64,000 nt of DNA from positions 124,035-188,034 of the forward strand of contig NC_018605.1 of the NCBI RefSeq assembly GCF_000304455.1. The letters are read 5' to 3'. Positions 19,012 to 28,228 of the stretch are shown here, one piece after another. The DNA comes from Cardinium endosymbiont cEper1 of Encarsia pergandiella. Its GTDB lineage: Bacteria; Bacteroidota; Bacteroidia; Cytophagales; Amoebophilaceae. A model generated the notes under the pieces. The model did no database searches. It saw nothing but the letters and a program-made list of their open reading frames with translations, and was not told the origin of the DNA. Position 1 is the stretch's first letter, and every line of letters starts with the position of its first letter. The position numbers and the translations under genes are program-made.

Positions 19012-19278
19012 TTATCTTTTTTTAGAGGTATGTCCTTTAAAGGTTCTTGTTAAGGCAAACTCACCAACTTTATGGCTTACCATTGACTCTGTAATAAAAA
19101 CAGGGATAAATTTATGCCCATTGTGTACTGCAAGGGTATGTCCCACAAAATCTGGTGTAATGGTTGACCGCCTAGACCAAGTTTTAACTACTGTTTTTTT
19201 ACCGGACTGATTCAGCATGTCTATCTTACGTTGTAGATGATGCGCCACATAAGGTCCTTTTTTTATAGATCTACCCAT
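19012..19278 (-). CDS. rpsS: 30S ribosomal protein S19
   Basis: An 88-residue S19 of the 30S head, next to S13. Landmarks are [40 protein letters not shown] and [16 protein letters not shown]. Its ATG overlaps the rplB stop by one base, so translation is likely coupled. Confidence 0.98.
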   Translation of the reverse strand: MGRSIKKGPYVAHHLQRKIDMLNQSGKKTVVKTWSRRSTITPDFVGHTLAVHNGHKFIPVFITESMVSHKVGEFALTRTFKGHTSKKR

Positions 19279-20105
19279 TATTTTTTCTTTTTACTAATGA
19301 TCAGTCTAGTAGAATATTTATTGCGATTGCGTGTTTTTTTACCTTTTGCATATAACCCTTTAAAAGATCTAGGATGTCCTCCAGAAGCTTTTCCTTCACC
19401 ACCACCCATTGGATGATCCACAGGGTTCATTACAACAGCGCGTACACGAGGTCTTTTACCCATCCAGCGACTTCTACCTGCTTTGGCAATGGTAACATTA
19501 CCATGGTCACTATTGGAAACAGAGCCAATAGTAGCCATACAATGGTCTAATACCAATCGCCTTTCACCAGAAGGCAACTTAATGGTCACATACTTACCAC
19601 TTTTGGAAAGCAACTGTGCATATGCGCCGGCACTTCTTGCCAATGCTGCACCACGTCCAGGGGATAGTTCAATGTTATGGATGATCGTTCCCAATGGTAT
19701 ATCTTTCATTTCCATAGCATTACCTAGCTCTATTGGTGCATTTGGGCCTGCTACAACCTTAGCGCCTACTTTAAGTCCTTCTGGTGCTATAATATAGCTT
19801 TTCTCACCATCTACATAATGGAGTAGGGCTATGTATGCAGTGCGCATAGGATCATACTGAATAGAATGGACAAATGCAGGGACAGCTATTTTTTTCCTTT
19901 TAAAATCAATAAGGCGGGCACGCCGCTTATGTCCACCCCCTCTATGGGGCACAGTAATCCTACCACGATTATTCCGACCAGCTGCGCGCTTGGTTTTTAC
20001 TAAGAGGGACTTCTCTGGCTTATGAGCAGTAATAACCGTAGAGAAATCTGGTGCTATTCTAAAACGCTGACCGGGCGTGGTTGGGTTAAGTTTTTTTAAT
20101 GGCAT
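19278..20105 (-). CDS. rplB: 50S ribosomal protein L2
   Basis: A 275-residue L2, essential for the peptidyl transferase centre and subunit joining. It has the start [35 protein letters not shown], and the C-terminal block [20 protein letters not shown] containing the conserved His. An upstream ATG adding 10 residues was rejected because MPLKKL is the family N-terminus. Confidence 0.98.
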   Translation of the reverse strand: MPLKKLNPTTPGQRFRIAPDFSTVITAHKPEKSLLVKTKRAAGRNNRGRITVPHRGGGHKRRARLIDFKRKKIAVPAFVHSIQYDPMRTAYIALLHYVDGEKSYIIAPEGLKVGAKVVAGPNAPIELGNAMEMKDIPLGTIIHNIELSPGRGAALARSAGAYAQLLSKSGKYVTIKLPSGERRLVLDHCMATIGSVSNSDHGNVTIAKAGRSRWMGKRPRVRAVVMNPVDHPMGGGEGKASGGHPRSFKGLYAKGKKTRNRNKYSTRLIISKKKK

Positions 20106-20144
20106 AACTAGATCAACTAACAGCTTAAAATTCAATGCAAAAGG

Positions 20145-20432
20145 CTAGAAATTGCCATAAAAATCTATGACATCCCCTGCCTTAAGCGTTACAAGTACTT
20201 TCTTATAGGAAGGCCGTCTCCCTGTTATTACACACGACTTAGTATGGCGCGTTATTGGTTTACCTGCATAACGCATGGTATTAATTTTATGGACTGTAAC
20301 ACCATAAAAGCGTTCAATTTCTTTTTGTATTTGGTGCTTATCGGCACGATCATCTACGATTAAACCATATATGCCACGCTTATTAAGTGCTGACATTTTT
20401 TCTGTTACCAAAGGCTTCTTTAGGATACTCAT
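20145..20432 (-). CDS. rplW: 50S ribosomal protein L23
   Basis: A 95-residue L23 at the tunnel exit, docking site for trigger factor and SRP. It shows ILKKPLVTEKMSALNKRGIY, QIQKEIERFYGVTVHKINTM and the C-terminal GRRPSYKKVLVTLKAGD. Gap of 3 bases after rplD. Confidence 0.97.
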   Translation of the reverse strand: MSILKKPLVTEKMSALNKRGIYGLIVDDRADKHQIQKEIERFYGVTVHKINTMRYAGKPITRHTKSCVITGRRPSYKKVLVTLKAGDVIDFYGNF

Positions 20433-20435
20433 CTG

Positions 20436-21065
20436 TTATTGTGTTAATTTTTCTACTATAGGGGTTATAGCTGTTTCCATAATTAACAATTTTTTAGCAT
20501 GCAAAAGATCATAGGTATTCACGTGGTCGACACAAACTACTTTTGCTTGCTTTATATTCCTACTAGATAGCACAATATTTTTATCTACACTAGGTATAAT
20601 CAATAGTGTTTTCTCATCTAGAAAAGACAAATTTTGGAGCATACCTAAATAGCTTTTTGTTTTTGGTGCTTCAAAAGAAAAAGGCTCTAAGATAGAGATA
20701 TGGTTTGCCTTAGCCTTGTAGGTTAAGGCAGACTTTCTGGCTAATTTTTTTACCTTACGGTTTAATTTAAAACTATAATCCCTTGGTCTTGGACCAAAAA
20801 TACGCCCGCCTCCTCTGAATAAAGGAGACTTAATATCACCCGCTCTAGCTGTTCCTCTTCCTTTTTGTCTTTTAATTTTTCTTCTAGAACCACTGACTGC
20901 ATTACGCTCCTTTGCTTGGTGGGTACCTTGACGCTTACCGGCTAAGATAGCCTTTACATCCAAATAAATGGCATGATCATTGGGCTCAATACCAAATACT
21001 TCTTTTGGCAATTGAACAGAACGGCCTACTTCTTCCCCTGTATATTTTAATACTGATAGGTTCAT
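20436..21065 (-). CDS. rplD: 50S ribosomal protein L4
   Basis: A 209-residue L4, whose extended loop reaches the exit-tunnel constriction. The loop shows GSRRKIKRQKGRGTARAGD and SPLFRGGGRIFGPRPRDYS, and the C-terminal domain ends with LLIMETAITPIVEKL. Starts 1 base after the rplC stop. Confidence 0.97.
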   Translation of the reverse strand: MNLSVLKYTGEEVGRSVQLPKEVFGIEPNDHAIYLDVKAILAGKRQGTHQAKERNAVSGSRRKIKRQKGRGTARAGDIKSPLFRGGGRIFGPRPRDYSFKLNRKVKKLARKSALTYKAKANHISILEPFSFEAPKTKSYLGMLQNLSFLDEKTLLIIPSVDKNIVLSSRNIKQAKVVCVDHVNTYDLLHAKKLLIMETAITPIVEKLTQ

Positions 21066-21066
21066 T

Positions 21067-21699
21067 TTATTTCTCCAAAATTACGTAACCATTATTTGCA
21101 CCAGGGACTGCTCCATGGAGTACAATTAGATTTTTCTCTGGCAAAACTTTTATCACCTGAAGGTTGGTCACCTTAACTCTATTGCCACCTGTTCTTCCAG
21201 CCATACGCATTCCTTTGAATACACGTGAGGGAAAAGAAGCTGAACCAACAGAACCAGGTGCTCTTTCTCGATTGTGCTGACCATGAGAACGGCTACCAAC
21301 GCCACTAAAGCCATGTCGCTTTACAACGCCTTGGAAGCCCTTACCTTTGGAGGTACCAACTACGTCTATAAACTGACCTTCGACAAAAACATCGTCTATG
21401 CGAATCACTTGACCCAATGTAATTTGCTGCCATACCGCATCATCATCACATCTAAACTCCACTTGCTTGGACTTAGGTGTAGTAGAAGCTTTAGCAAAAT
21501 GGCCTATAAGAGGCTTAGAGGTATTTTTTTCTTTTTTATCGCCATATGACAATTGAACAGCCTGATATCCATCTATAGACTTTGTTCTAAGCTGTGTCAC
21601 CACACAGGGACCGCCCTGAATGATGGTACATGCTTTTTTGTGACCCTTACCATCATAAAGACTGGTCATTCCAATTTTTTTTCCTATGATTCCAATCAT
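21067..21699 (-). CDS. rplC: 50S ribosomal protein L3
   Basis: A 210-residue L3, an early assembly protein next to the peptidyl transferase centre. Start [45 protein letters not shown] and [20 protein letters not shown] are diagnostic. It is the first gene of the visible cluster; rpsJ, which precedes rplC in most bacteria, is absent from the 500 bases upstream, so the S10 gene must be elsewhere. Confidence 0.98.
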   Translation of the reverse strand: MIGIIGKKIGMTSLYDGKGHKKACTIIQGGPCVVTQLRTKSIDGYQAVQLSYGDKKEKNTSKPLIGHFAKASTTPKSKQVEFRCDDDAVWQQITLGQVIRIDDVFVEGQFIDVVGTSKGKGFQGVVKRHGFSGVGSRSHGQHNRERAPGSVGSASFPSRVFKGMRMAGRTGGNRVKVTNLQVIKVLPEKNLIVLHGAVPGANNGYVILEK

Positions 21700-21777
21700 A
21701 AACTTAAATACTAATCATACCCACTTAATCGCTCTAAAACCAGCCAAAAAACTAGGAAAGATATAACAGCGAAAGCA

Positions 21778-21808
21778 CAAATTTAAACAAAATTTAGGCT
21801 AAATCAAA
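21778..21808 (-). promoter_or_regulatory. Bacteroidota-type promoter of the ribosomal protein cluster
   Basis: On the minus strand, TTTG (21805-21808) is followed after exactly 19 bases by TAAATTTG (21778-21785). This is a full match to the sigma-ABfr consensus TTTG-N19-TAnnTTTG of Bacteroidota. Transcription would start about 6-8 bases further on, giving rplC a leader of roughly 70 bases. Confidence 0.75.
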
Positions 21809-22139
21809 TGGTTTACCTCAAACCGCTACTACATCTAGGATGCGCGTGACCCAAAGATATAAAAATTAACGCATAAAGAAAAAAGGGTAGATAATAATTA
21901 CTATGTGAACACTTCATCTAAACAGACGTTAACTAGATCTAGTCAAACTATAAATAGTATAGCCATAGTGTGGCTTTAGAAGCACAAAAAAAGATCCACG
22001 TCCAATCGCCCTAAATAAAATAAAATGCCTGCTGAGACTACGCTTCACTATGAGCCTGTTATAATGATGTATAATTTTACTACCACGCGCGCTTTAAGTA
22101 TCAATACCCGCTGTTCGTATAATCATTCAAATATTATTG

Positions 22140-22147
22140 TATATTTG
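22140..22147 (+). promoter_or_regulatory. Candidate -7 box for the repeat/J-domain gene
   Basis: TATATTTG matches TAnnTTTG and lies 55 bases before the ATG at 22203. The best upstream element, TTCG at 22114-22117, is imperfect and a little too far away (22 bases), so the assignment is tentative. Confidence 0.4.
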
Positions 22148-22202
22148 GGGTACAAGAATTCCAAAAAATTCAAATTCTTAAAAACTAAAAACTACGATAC
22201 AA

Positions 22203-23642
22203 ATGAAAAAAATATTTCCCTTATTGCTATTAGCAGTATCTACTACCGCACAAAAATGTGACTTTTTTGATAGTTCTATCGGCAACAATTATTCTATCCG
22301 TAAGGCTAAAAAGCAAAAACAAAAATTAAGTGATATCATTACCATTAAGGATCTAGGAATGGTTAAGCCAGATTGTTATGACTGCCCTTCATCTGAAAAC
22401 ATTAAAGATATCTTAAAAAAGAAATATCCTGCGTTAAATACAGAACACATTCACGTTTTCCTATATACATATGGCAAAGAATCCCTATGCATTTCTTCAA
22501 CCTCTTCTGGTAATTATACAGGTGATATACTACTTACCTATACCACTAAACAAAAACAAAAGTTAAGTGATATCATTACCATTAAGGATCTAGGAATGGT
22601 TAAGACGGATTGTTATGGCTTAGTTTCACATGAAGACATTAAAGATATCTTAAAAAGAAAATATCCTGCGTTAAATACAGAACACATTCACGTTTTCCTA
22701 TATACATATGGCAAAGGATCCCTATGCATTTCTTCAACCTCTTCTGGTAATTATACAGGTGATATACTACTTACCTATACCACTAAACAAAAACAAAAGT
22801 TAAGTGATATCATTACCATTAAGGATCTAGGAATGGTTAAGGCGGATCGTTATGGCTTCGTTTCAGGTAAAGACATTAAAGATATCTTAAAAAAGAAATA
22901 TCCTACGTTAAATACGGATGATATAGAAGTTTATCCAGATTATTCTGGCACAGTATCGATTTCTTCAACCGCTTCTGGTAATTATACAGGTAATATACTA
23001 CTTACCTATACCACTAAACAAAAACAAAAGTTAAGTGATATCATTACCATTAAGGATCTAGGAATGGTTAAGGCGGATCGTTATGGCTTCGTTTCAGGTA
23101 AAGACATTAAAGATATCTTAAAAAAGAAATATCCTACGTTAAATACGGATGATATAGAAGTTTATCCAGATTATTCTGGCACAGTATCGATTTCTTCAAC
23201 CGCTTCTGGTAATTATACAGGTAATATACTACTTACCTACACAACTAAACAAAAAGAACAAAAACAAAATAATTGGGGTAGTCACTTTGATAATTCTGAT
23301 AAGAATTTTGGCAATTCTTCTTCCAAAAATAACAACTTTAACGATTCAAGGCAAAATAACAAATGTCGTAGTTGTAAGTCCGATAAGGACAAAACAAAAA
23401 TAAATGAATTTTATAAAACCTTAAACGACTTGCTAAATGAGAACAAGATTACAGATTTAAGAAAAATTAATGACCATTCGTCAATTAAAGAGCTAAATAA
23501 GGTTGTTCGTAAACTATGTGGAATATATCATCCAGATTCAACAAAATCAAAGCAAAAAAAAGATAATAATAAAACCAAAGCTATAACCGAAAGCCGGACC
23601 CTCATAGAGGAACATTTTAGGCAATGTCAAGGTAAAACTTAA
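22203..23642 (+). CDS. Secreted protein with four tandem repeats and a C-terminal J-domain-like segment
   Basis: A 479-residue protein with signal peptide MKKIFPLLLLAVSTTA (residues 1-16). Residues about 42-353 are four tandem units of 77-79 residues. Each starts LSDIITIKDLGMVK, continues with IKDIL-(K/R)-(K/R)-KYP-x-LNT, and ends SGNYTG-(D/N)-ILLTYT. The pattern of LG, then an alternating helix, then YTG-x-(I/V)-x-x-x-YT resembles repeats I recall from Spiroplasma and Mycoplasma lipoproteins. A linker rich in Asn, Ser and Lys follows, then residues about 400-475 with VVRKLCGIYHPDSTKSK and a helix KAITESRTLIEEHF. The HPD at residues 443-445, framed by these helices, looks like helices II and III of a J-domain, the Hsp70-stimulating module; helix I is not clear. 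A role in engaging an Hsp70, bacterial or host, is inference. No operon partners are seen. Confidence 0.8.
   Translation: MKKIFPLLLLAVSTTAQKCDFFDSSIGNNYSIRKAKKQKQKLSDIITIKDLGMVKPDCYDCPSSENIKDILKKKYPALNTEHIHVFLYTYGKESLCISSTSSGNYTGDILLTYTTKQKQKLSDIITIKDLGMVKTDCYGLVSHEDIKDILKRKYPALNTEHIHVFLYTYGKGSLCISSTSSGNYTGDILLTYTTKQKQKLSDIITIKDLGMVKADRYGFVSGKDIKDILKKKYPTLNTDDIEVYPDYSGTVSISSTASGNYTGNILLTYTTKQKQKLSDIITIKDLGMVKADRYGFVSGKDIKDILKKKYPTLNTDDIEVYPDYSGTVSISSTASGNYTGNILLTYTTKQKEQKQNNWGSHFDNSDKNFGNSSSKNNNFNDSRQNNKCRSCKSDKDKTKINEFYKTLNDLLNENKITDLRKINDHSSIKELNKVVRKLCGIYHPDSTKSKQKKDNNKTKAITESRTLIEEHFRQCQGKT
22326..23261 (+). repeat. Four tandem DNA repeats of 231-237 bp
   Basis: Units begin with ttaagtgatatcattacc at 22326, 22563, 22800 and 23031. 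Units 1 and 2 are 237 bp and close to each other; units 3 and 4 are 231 bp and identical over almost their whole length. The pattern shows recent duplication or gene conversion inside the coding sequence. Confidence 0.9.
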
Positions 23643-23736
23643 TCAGACCCTTCACAAGAAAAGTAACAATCATCAGGGTTAGGGCCTACCGGTTTCCAAA
23701 CTATCTTTAGAAACTATTGCCCAATCTACTTTAGGC

Positions 23737-23782
23737 AAGTCAGTAGGTAAAAATATAAGTTGACATTTTTACCTACTGACTT
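23737..23782. terminator. 18-bp perfect inverted repeat, probable bidirectional terminator
   Basis: AAGTCAGTAGGTAAAAAT (23737-23754) and its exact reverse complement (23765-23782) flank a 10-base loop. It lies between the convergent repeat-protein gene and rimM, where a terminator serving both strands is expected. The hairpin has A/T-rich inner arms but no clean U-tract outside. A mobile-element origin is also possible (see findings). Confidence 0.55.
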
Positions 23783-23875
23783 CAATTACTAAAAGGGTCT
23801 AATGTACCTCTCGCATATTACCCTCCTACCCTAAACACAACACGTACCTGATACAGATAAAAGCAATTACAGCTG

Positions 23876-24430
23876 TTATAGCATGGCCTCTAAGTAACCC
23901 GCTGGGAGTGCTACGGTAACTTTTTTTGCTGCTGTATTAACGTTTATTAGAAATGGTGTAGAATAGGGGATCAATAACTCTTTTTTAGGATGGTCAACGC
24001 CCATCATATATTGATCCCGCATGCGATAGATAGATTGTATGCTGCCCAGCGGACCTAAGGCAATATCTTCTACTACCGCCCCTACCAAACTATAAGGCAG
24101 CATAGCCTGCTGCCATTTCGGTTGAAGCGCTATCGGAAGAAACAGGGATAGATTGCGAAGTGCATAGGCCTCCGTTTTAGATGAGATAAGATCCAAGTGT
24201 ATAATCGCTTTACCCGCTTTATAGGTAATATTTTTAATGGTATAAGGTACCTTTTCGTTATCCATCTCTACAAAAAGAGCGGGTAGTTTAGCTAGTTCAG
24301 CTGGGTTATGGGCAACAAAATAGGCTACTAAACCGCCATCCTTTCCAATGGGCTTTTTAAAGGTCCCAATTTGGAAATACTCTTCTTTTTGAATGGCTTC
24401 ATAAAACAGCTCTATAGGGTATAAGGACAT
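23876..24430 (-). CDS. rimM: 16S rRNA processing protein RimM
   Basis: A 184-residue protein with the two RimM domains. The N-terminal domain starts YFQIGTFKKPIGKDGGLVAY, and the C-terminal PRC-barrel domain includes LVGAVVEDIALGPLGSIQSI and KELLIPYSTPFLINVN with the end TVALPAGYLEAML. RimM binds S19 and assists maturation of the 30S head. In free-living Bacteroidota rpsP (S16) normally precedes rimM; here no S16 gene is seen, so the pair has been split. Confidence 0.88.
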   Translation of the reverse strand: MSLYPIELFYEAIQKEEYFQIGTFKKPIGKDGGLVAYFVAHNPAELAKLPALFVEMDNEKVPYTIKNITYKAGKAIIHLDLISSKTEAYALRNLSLFLPIALQPKWQQAMLPYSLVGAVVEDIALGPLGSIQSIYRMRDQYMMGVDHPKKELLIPYSTPFLINVNTAAKKVTVALPAGYLEAML

Positions 24431-24813
24431 ATCTATCAGCTACTGACTTAGTTAAGAGAAAAGTATCATATGATATATCATGCATATTTGATCTAACTTA
24501 GTATAGCCATAGAGGACTTTATGGACCCTTTTGCTTATTTGCTTGCCTAATTCCTGAAGATTCTTTTTAAAGGTATACGGGATAGTATAGTAGATACAGA
24601 AAGTAAAAAGACGGTACAAATGTTTGATGCTTTTTGCCATCTTAAGTTAAAATTTAAAAATGATATGGTATAGCTATTATAGCTTTTCTAACCATAGAAG
24701 AAGCAAAAACAAGTTTCTTGTCTTACCATTTAGGAAGCCCTATGTGGGGATGGCCATGGGGCTCTATTTAAAGTTTAATAGCTAACGCAGCATAAAGGCG
24801 CTACCTGATTAAG
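24431..24813. other. Intergenic region between rimM and tmRNA
   Basis: No gene that I can support. A 62-codon minus-strand frame at 24452-24640 has no recognisable family. The remainder is AT-rich; rpsP, the usual neighbour of rimM, is absent. Confidence 0.5.
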
Positions 24814-25245
24814 TGGAGCTGGAGGGAATCGAACCCTCGTCCGAACAAGGAAACCACAACGCTTTCTACATGCTTAGCAACTGTTTATTGTCGGCGCAAC
24901 CAAGGTCAGCCACTCACCTGATGTTACGCTTATGCCCGGTTATGATTTATGCGGCCATCACGCACCTGACCACACTAGTGCTATCCATCGATGCCCCTAT
25001 GCTGATCCGATAACACAAAAACCAGCGGGACAAATTCCCCTTAATCTATCGATTAAGCAGCCATACGCAATTCATCGTCCTCTTCTTCTTCTTTTCGAAG
25101 CGCAACAAATTTGCAACGGCGGGAATTATTGATTACAGCTAAGTTGCCGTTTACGGATTGTGTAAGTTTTATACTAGAGGTAATACTTACAACACCTCGC
25201 ATGCTTACATTGGATTTAATCTTCCCGTCAATTCCAGTCAGCCCC
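24814..25245 (-). ncRNA. ssrA: Transfer-messenger RNA (tmRNA)
   Basis: The 5' end (complement of 25245 downward) reads GGGGCTGACTGGAATTGACG and the 3' end reads GGGTTCGATTCCCTCCAGCTCC plus A, read here in two blocks. GGGGCUG pairs with CAGCUCC to make the seven-pair acceptor stem, with one G-U. The T arm GAGGGTTCGATTCCCTC is intact. CCA is not encoded. The tag reading frame ends at 25053-25055 (TAA) and encodes a peptide ending DDELRMAA. The length of 432 with CCA added later is longer than most but within range. tmRNA with SmpB rescues stalled ribosomes and marks products for proteolysis. Confidence 0.95.
25053..25103 (-). other. tmRNA proteolysis-tag reading frame
   Basis: Probable resume codon GCG (complement of 25101-25103) after UUUGUU, then codons for A-L-R-K-E-E-E-E-D-D-E-L-R-M-A-A and TAA. 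The C-terminal MAA matches the hydrophobic AA end recognised by ClpXP-type proteases. Resume codon position is inferred from similarity to other tmRNAs. Confidence 0.65.
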
Positions 25246-25423
25246 AATGCGTTCTACTTTAACTGATATAGAGATAACAGCCTAATACAATTTAAATTTA
25301 ATACTTTTTATGGGCCGAACCAAATCTACTTTTTAGACATCCTATAAAAAGATCTTGTCCCGTTGGTGTGCTCCTATCTATAGTTAATTTTTTCAATCCA
25401 CTATAGCGTTTGCATAACTATTA

Positions 25424-26860
25424 TTACTGTACATCACCTCCTTTCAAATCAGGATGGTCTAATGCATCATCTAAGCGATAGCGGACCCATTCTATGGTTG
25501 CATCCGCCGTATCAAGCACTATTTTTTTTCTTAAATAGGTAGGTATGGCCAACTCTTCTTTTACATAGCGGTCATCCCAGCTTATCGGTACAACACCCCG
25601 TTTGGAGGTTACAGTGGATACATGGCCATATGAAGCGCTTTTTTCCATGACTACTCCCTGAGGCGCACCAAAAGGTAGGGGTAACTGTATAGCAGATTCT
25701 TCTGCTGTTGCAGACTGCTTGGGAGTTGCTTTAGTTGTTTTTAAAACAGGCTCCACTATTATCTTTTCTGTGGACGCATCTAAGATTTCCGTATTGGACG
25801 CTGGATGGTGCAATATTTTAGGCTCTGTATACGCCACTTCCTGCTTAGACGGAGCGAGCAGCTCTTGATTTGCATGGTCTGCTTCTCTATTAAATCCAGT
25901 AGCAATAACCGTAACCCTAATGCTTTCTTCCATTTCCGAATCAGAACCATGACCAAAAATCATTTCAGCATCGTTGCCGGTCTGCTCCTGTATATAATTG
26001 GTAATAATGGTTAATTCATCCATTTGTAGCTCAGCTGCTTGCCCGGAAACAATGGATAAGAGTATTTTTTTAGCACCCCGTATATCTGTATAGTCTAATA
26101 AAGGAGAAGCAAGTGCCGTCTCAGCAGCCTGTAATGCCCTGCCTTCACCTCTGGCTTCGCCAGAACCCATCACTGCTGCACCTGCATTTTTCATTACCGT
26201 CTTAACATCTTCAAAATCTACATTGACATAACCGGGTACCGTAATAATCTCAGCAATGCTTTTAGCAGCAGTGGTTAACACATTATCGGCCTCTATAAAA
26301 GCTTCACTAATCGACAGCCCTCCTAATATGGTTTGAATTTTATCATTTAAGATGATAAGAACGGTATCACAATGTTTCCGTAATTCATTAATGCCTTCTT
26401 GCGCCTGTAAATGCTTTTTTTTGCCCTCAAATGAAAAAGGTAGTGTAACAATACCAACCGTCAAGATACTTTGCTGACGGGCAATACTAGCAATAATAGG
26501 GGCAGCGCCTGTACCGGTTCCACCACCCATTCCAGCGGTAACAAAAAGCATTTTTGTATCATTATCTAATAATTCTCGAATGCTTTCTTTACTTTCTAAT
26601 GCAGCATTACGTCCTACTTCTGGATTGGCACCAGCCCCTAGCCCACTTGTAAGTGCTGCACCAATTTGGAGCTTAATGGGTATAGGACTATTTTGTAGCG
26701 CTTGGACATCTGTATTGCAAACAATAAAGGACACATCTCTAATACCACGCTTATACATGTTGTTCACTGCATTGCTGCCACCCCCACCTACTCCTATCAC
26801 TTTTATAATAGATTTATGGTGTGTAGGTAAATCAAATTTATAGGTAATATCCTTCATCAT
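25424..26860 (-). CDS. ftsZ: Cell division protein FtsZ
   Basis: A 478-residue tubulin-like GTPase that forms the Z ring at midcell. The GTPase domain (about 15-320) shows [17 protein letters not shown], the tubulin signature [10 protein letters not shown], and [12 protein letters not shown] long low-complexity linker follows (about 335-440), then a C-terminal segment [23 protein letters not shown], seen in two blocks, resembling the Bacteroidota peptide that contacts FtsA. The start could be the first or second ATG. It is downstream of ftsA on the same strand with 63 bases between, the conserved ftsA-ftsZ order; the rest of the division and cell wall cluster is missing here. Confidence 0.97.
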   Translation of the reverse strand: MMKDITYKFDLPTHHKSIIKVIGVGGGGSNAVNNMYKRGIRDVSFIVCNTDVQALQNSPIPIKLQIGAALTSGLGAGANPEVGRNAALESKESIRELLDNDTKMLFVTAGMGGGTGTGAAPIIASIARQQSILTVGIVTLPFSFEGKKKHLQAQEGINELRKHCDTVLIILNDKIQTILGGLSISEAFIEADNVLTTAAKSIAEIITVPGYVNVDFEDVKTVMKNAGAAVMGSGEARGEGRALQAAETALASPLLDYTDIRGAKKILLSIVSGQAAELQMDELTIITNYIQEQTGNDAEMIFGHGSDSEMEESIRVTVIATGFNREADHANQELLAPSKQEVAYTEPKILHHPASNTEILDASTEKIIVEPVLKTTKATPKQSATAEESAIQLPLPFGAPQGVVMEKSASYGHVSTVTSKRGVVPISWDDRYVKEELAIPTYLRKKIVLDTADATIEWVRYRLDDALDHPDLKGGDVQ

Positions 26861-26923
26861 TCACACAATAAGGTGCTTTAATTACAACAAGTTATATTAG
26901 GCAGTATGATACTATTTTGTCGA

Positions 26924-28228
26924 CTAGTTTTCATCGTAATCGTCTACTAAAAAAGCTTTTGTTTTGGTAAGAATGCGTGCAAAAGAAAAGTTGCTTTTTT
27001 TTCCTTTTTTAACATTTTTTTTCGTAGCATTCAAGTCGGCAGACTTTGCTGCTCTATAGTAGGCTTCTCTATAATCCAATGCTTTAAATCCAGCTAGGGT
27101 TAATCCAATGGCAGTGGCATAGCTAGGGTCGCGTAATTTTTTGCTACTGCCTGCTTCTAGATACTCATCTGGAAAGCCCAACCGTGTATCCAATCCAGTT
27201 ACCTGCTGCAGTATGGCTGGTATGGCTGGTAAATTAGCACTTCCACCTGTTACAACGATACCAGCTACCAACTTATCGTAAAAACCAGAATGCAAAATTT
27301 CTTCATGGATAAATGTTGCTATTTCTTCTACACGGGCCTCTATGATTTTAACTAAATTAGTAGTAATGATCTCTTTGGGTCTACGATTGCGCAATCCTGG
27401 AATCGTTACTACTGATTGGGTAGTCAAAACATTGGATCCAATGCTACCAAATTTTACTTTTAATAACTCTGCTTGCCGTTCCATAACCATACAACTTTGT
27501 TGTATATCTGAAGTAATCATATGTCCTCCTAATGGAATGGTAGCGGTATACCGAATGATGGCATCAAAAAAGATTACGATGCTAATCATACTGCTTCCGA
27601 AATCAATCAAACAAACGCCTGCTTCTTTTTCTTCATCACTCAATATAGCCAAACTAGCGGCTAGGACAGAAGCCATAACTATTTCTGCTTCTACACCTGC
27701 TTTTTTAATACATTTATGTATGTTTTGAATGGCGTGGGTCTTAGCTGTAATAATATGGAAATTTGCCTCTAATTTTACGCCTGACATACCTACTGGATCT
27801 TGGGTTACAATTTCATAGTCTATGGTATACTCCTGCGGCATAGCATGAACAATTTCTGTACCTAAAGGGGGGACAATACGGTACATATCATTGGTAAGCT
27901 TTTTGATGTCCTCTACCATAATTTCTTCTTCTATGGTATCTCTTGTAATGCTACCATGGTGGCAAGATCCTGTTACATGTTTTCCAGAAATATTTACATG
28001 TACGATATTAATATTTATACCAGAGTCCTCTTCAGCAGCTTCCAGAGCCTGCTTAACGGCAATAGCTGCCTTATCAATGTTCACAATCATACCGCGCACA
28101 ATCCCATCTGCGACAGCACTTCCGATACCTAATACCTCAAGTTTATTAGGATCATATTGGCTTTGTGCTCCTATAACTACACAAACTTTACTAGTACCTA
28201 TGTCAAGACTAGCGATAATTTCTGACAT
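26924..28228 (-). CDS. ftsA: Cell division protein FtsA
   Basis: A 434-residue actin-like ATPase that anchors FtsZ to the membrane. It begins IIASLDIGTSKVCVVIGA (phosphate 1 motif), has the SHS2-type 1C domain, the phosphate 2 motif VCLIDFGSSMISIVIF, and the adenosine motif VAGIVVTGGSANLPAI. The C-terminal region SFARILTKTKAFLVDDYDEN is amphipathic and could be the membrane-targeting helix. No ftsQ or murC lies upstream, unlike free-living relatives. Confidence 0.96.
   Translation of the reverse strand: MSEIIASLDIGTSKVCVVIGAQSQYDPNKLEVLGIGSAVADGIVRGMIVNIDKAAIAVKQALEAAEEDSGININIVHVNISGKHVTGSCHHGSITRDTIEEEIMVEDIKKLTNDMYRIVPPLGTEIVHAMPQEYTIDYEIVTQDPVGMSGVKLEANFHIITAKTHAIQNIHKCIKKAGVEAEIVMASVLAASLAILSDEEKEAGVCLIDFGSSMISIVIFFDAIIRYTATIPLGGHMITSDIQQSCMVMERQAELLKVKFGSIGSNVLTTQSVVTIPGLRNRRPKEIITTNLVKIIEARVEEIATFIHEEILHSGFYDKLVAGIVVTGGSANLPAIPAILQQVTGLDTRLGFPDEYLEAGSSKKLRDPSYATAIGLTLAGFKALDYREAYYRAAKSADLNATKKNVKKGKKSNFSFARILTKTKAFLVDDYDEN

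Larger units (their letters stand above)
21700..22202. other. Intergenic region between divergent transcription units
   Basis: No credible gene is seen. It contains the ribosomal-cluster promoter reading left (21778-21808) and a weaker candidate promoter reading right (22140-22147). The rest is AT-rich with no tRNA-like fold that I could find; rpsJ is not here. Confidence 0.6.

Noticed and set aside
22326-23261. Regular repeats that might be taken for a CRISPR array
   Set aside because: The units are 231-237 bp, contiguous without spacers, and stay in frame within one protein.
24452-24640. A 62-codon minus-strand frame upstream of rimM
   Set aside because: No family, no S16-like features and low-complexity hydrophobic composition; probably chance in AT-rich DNA.
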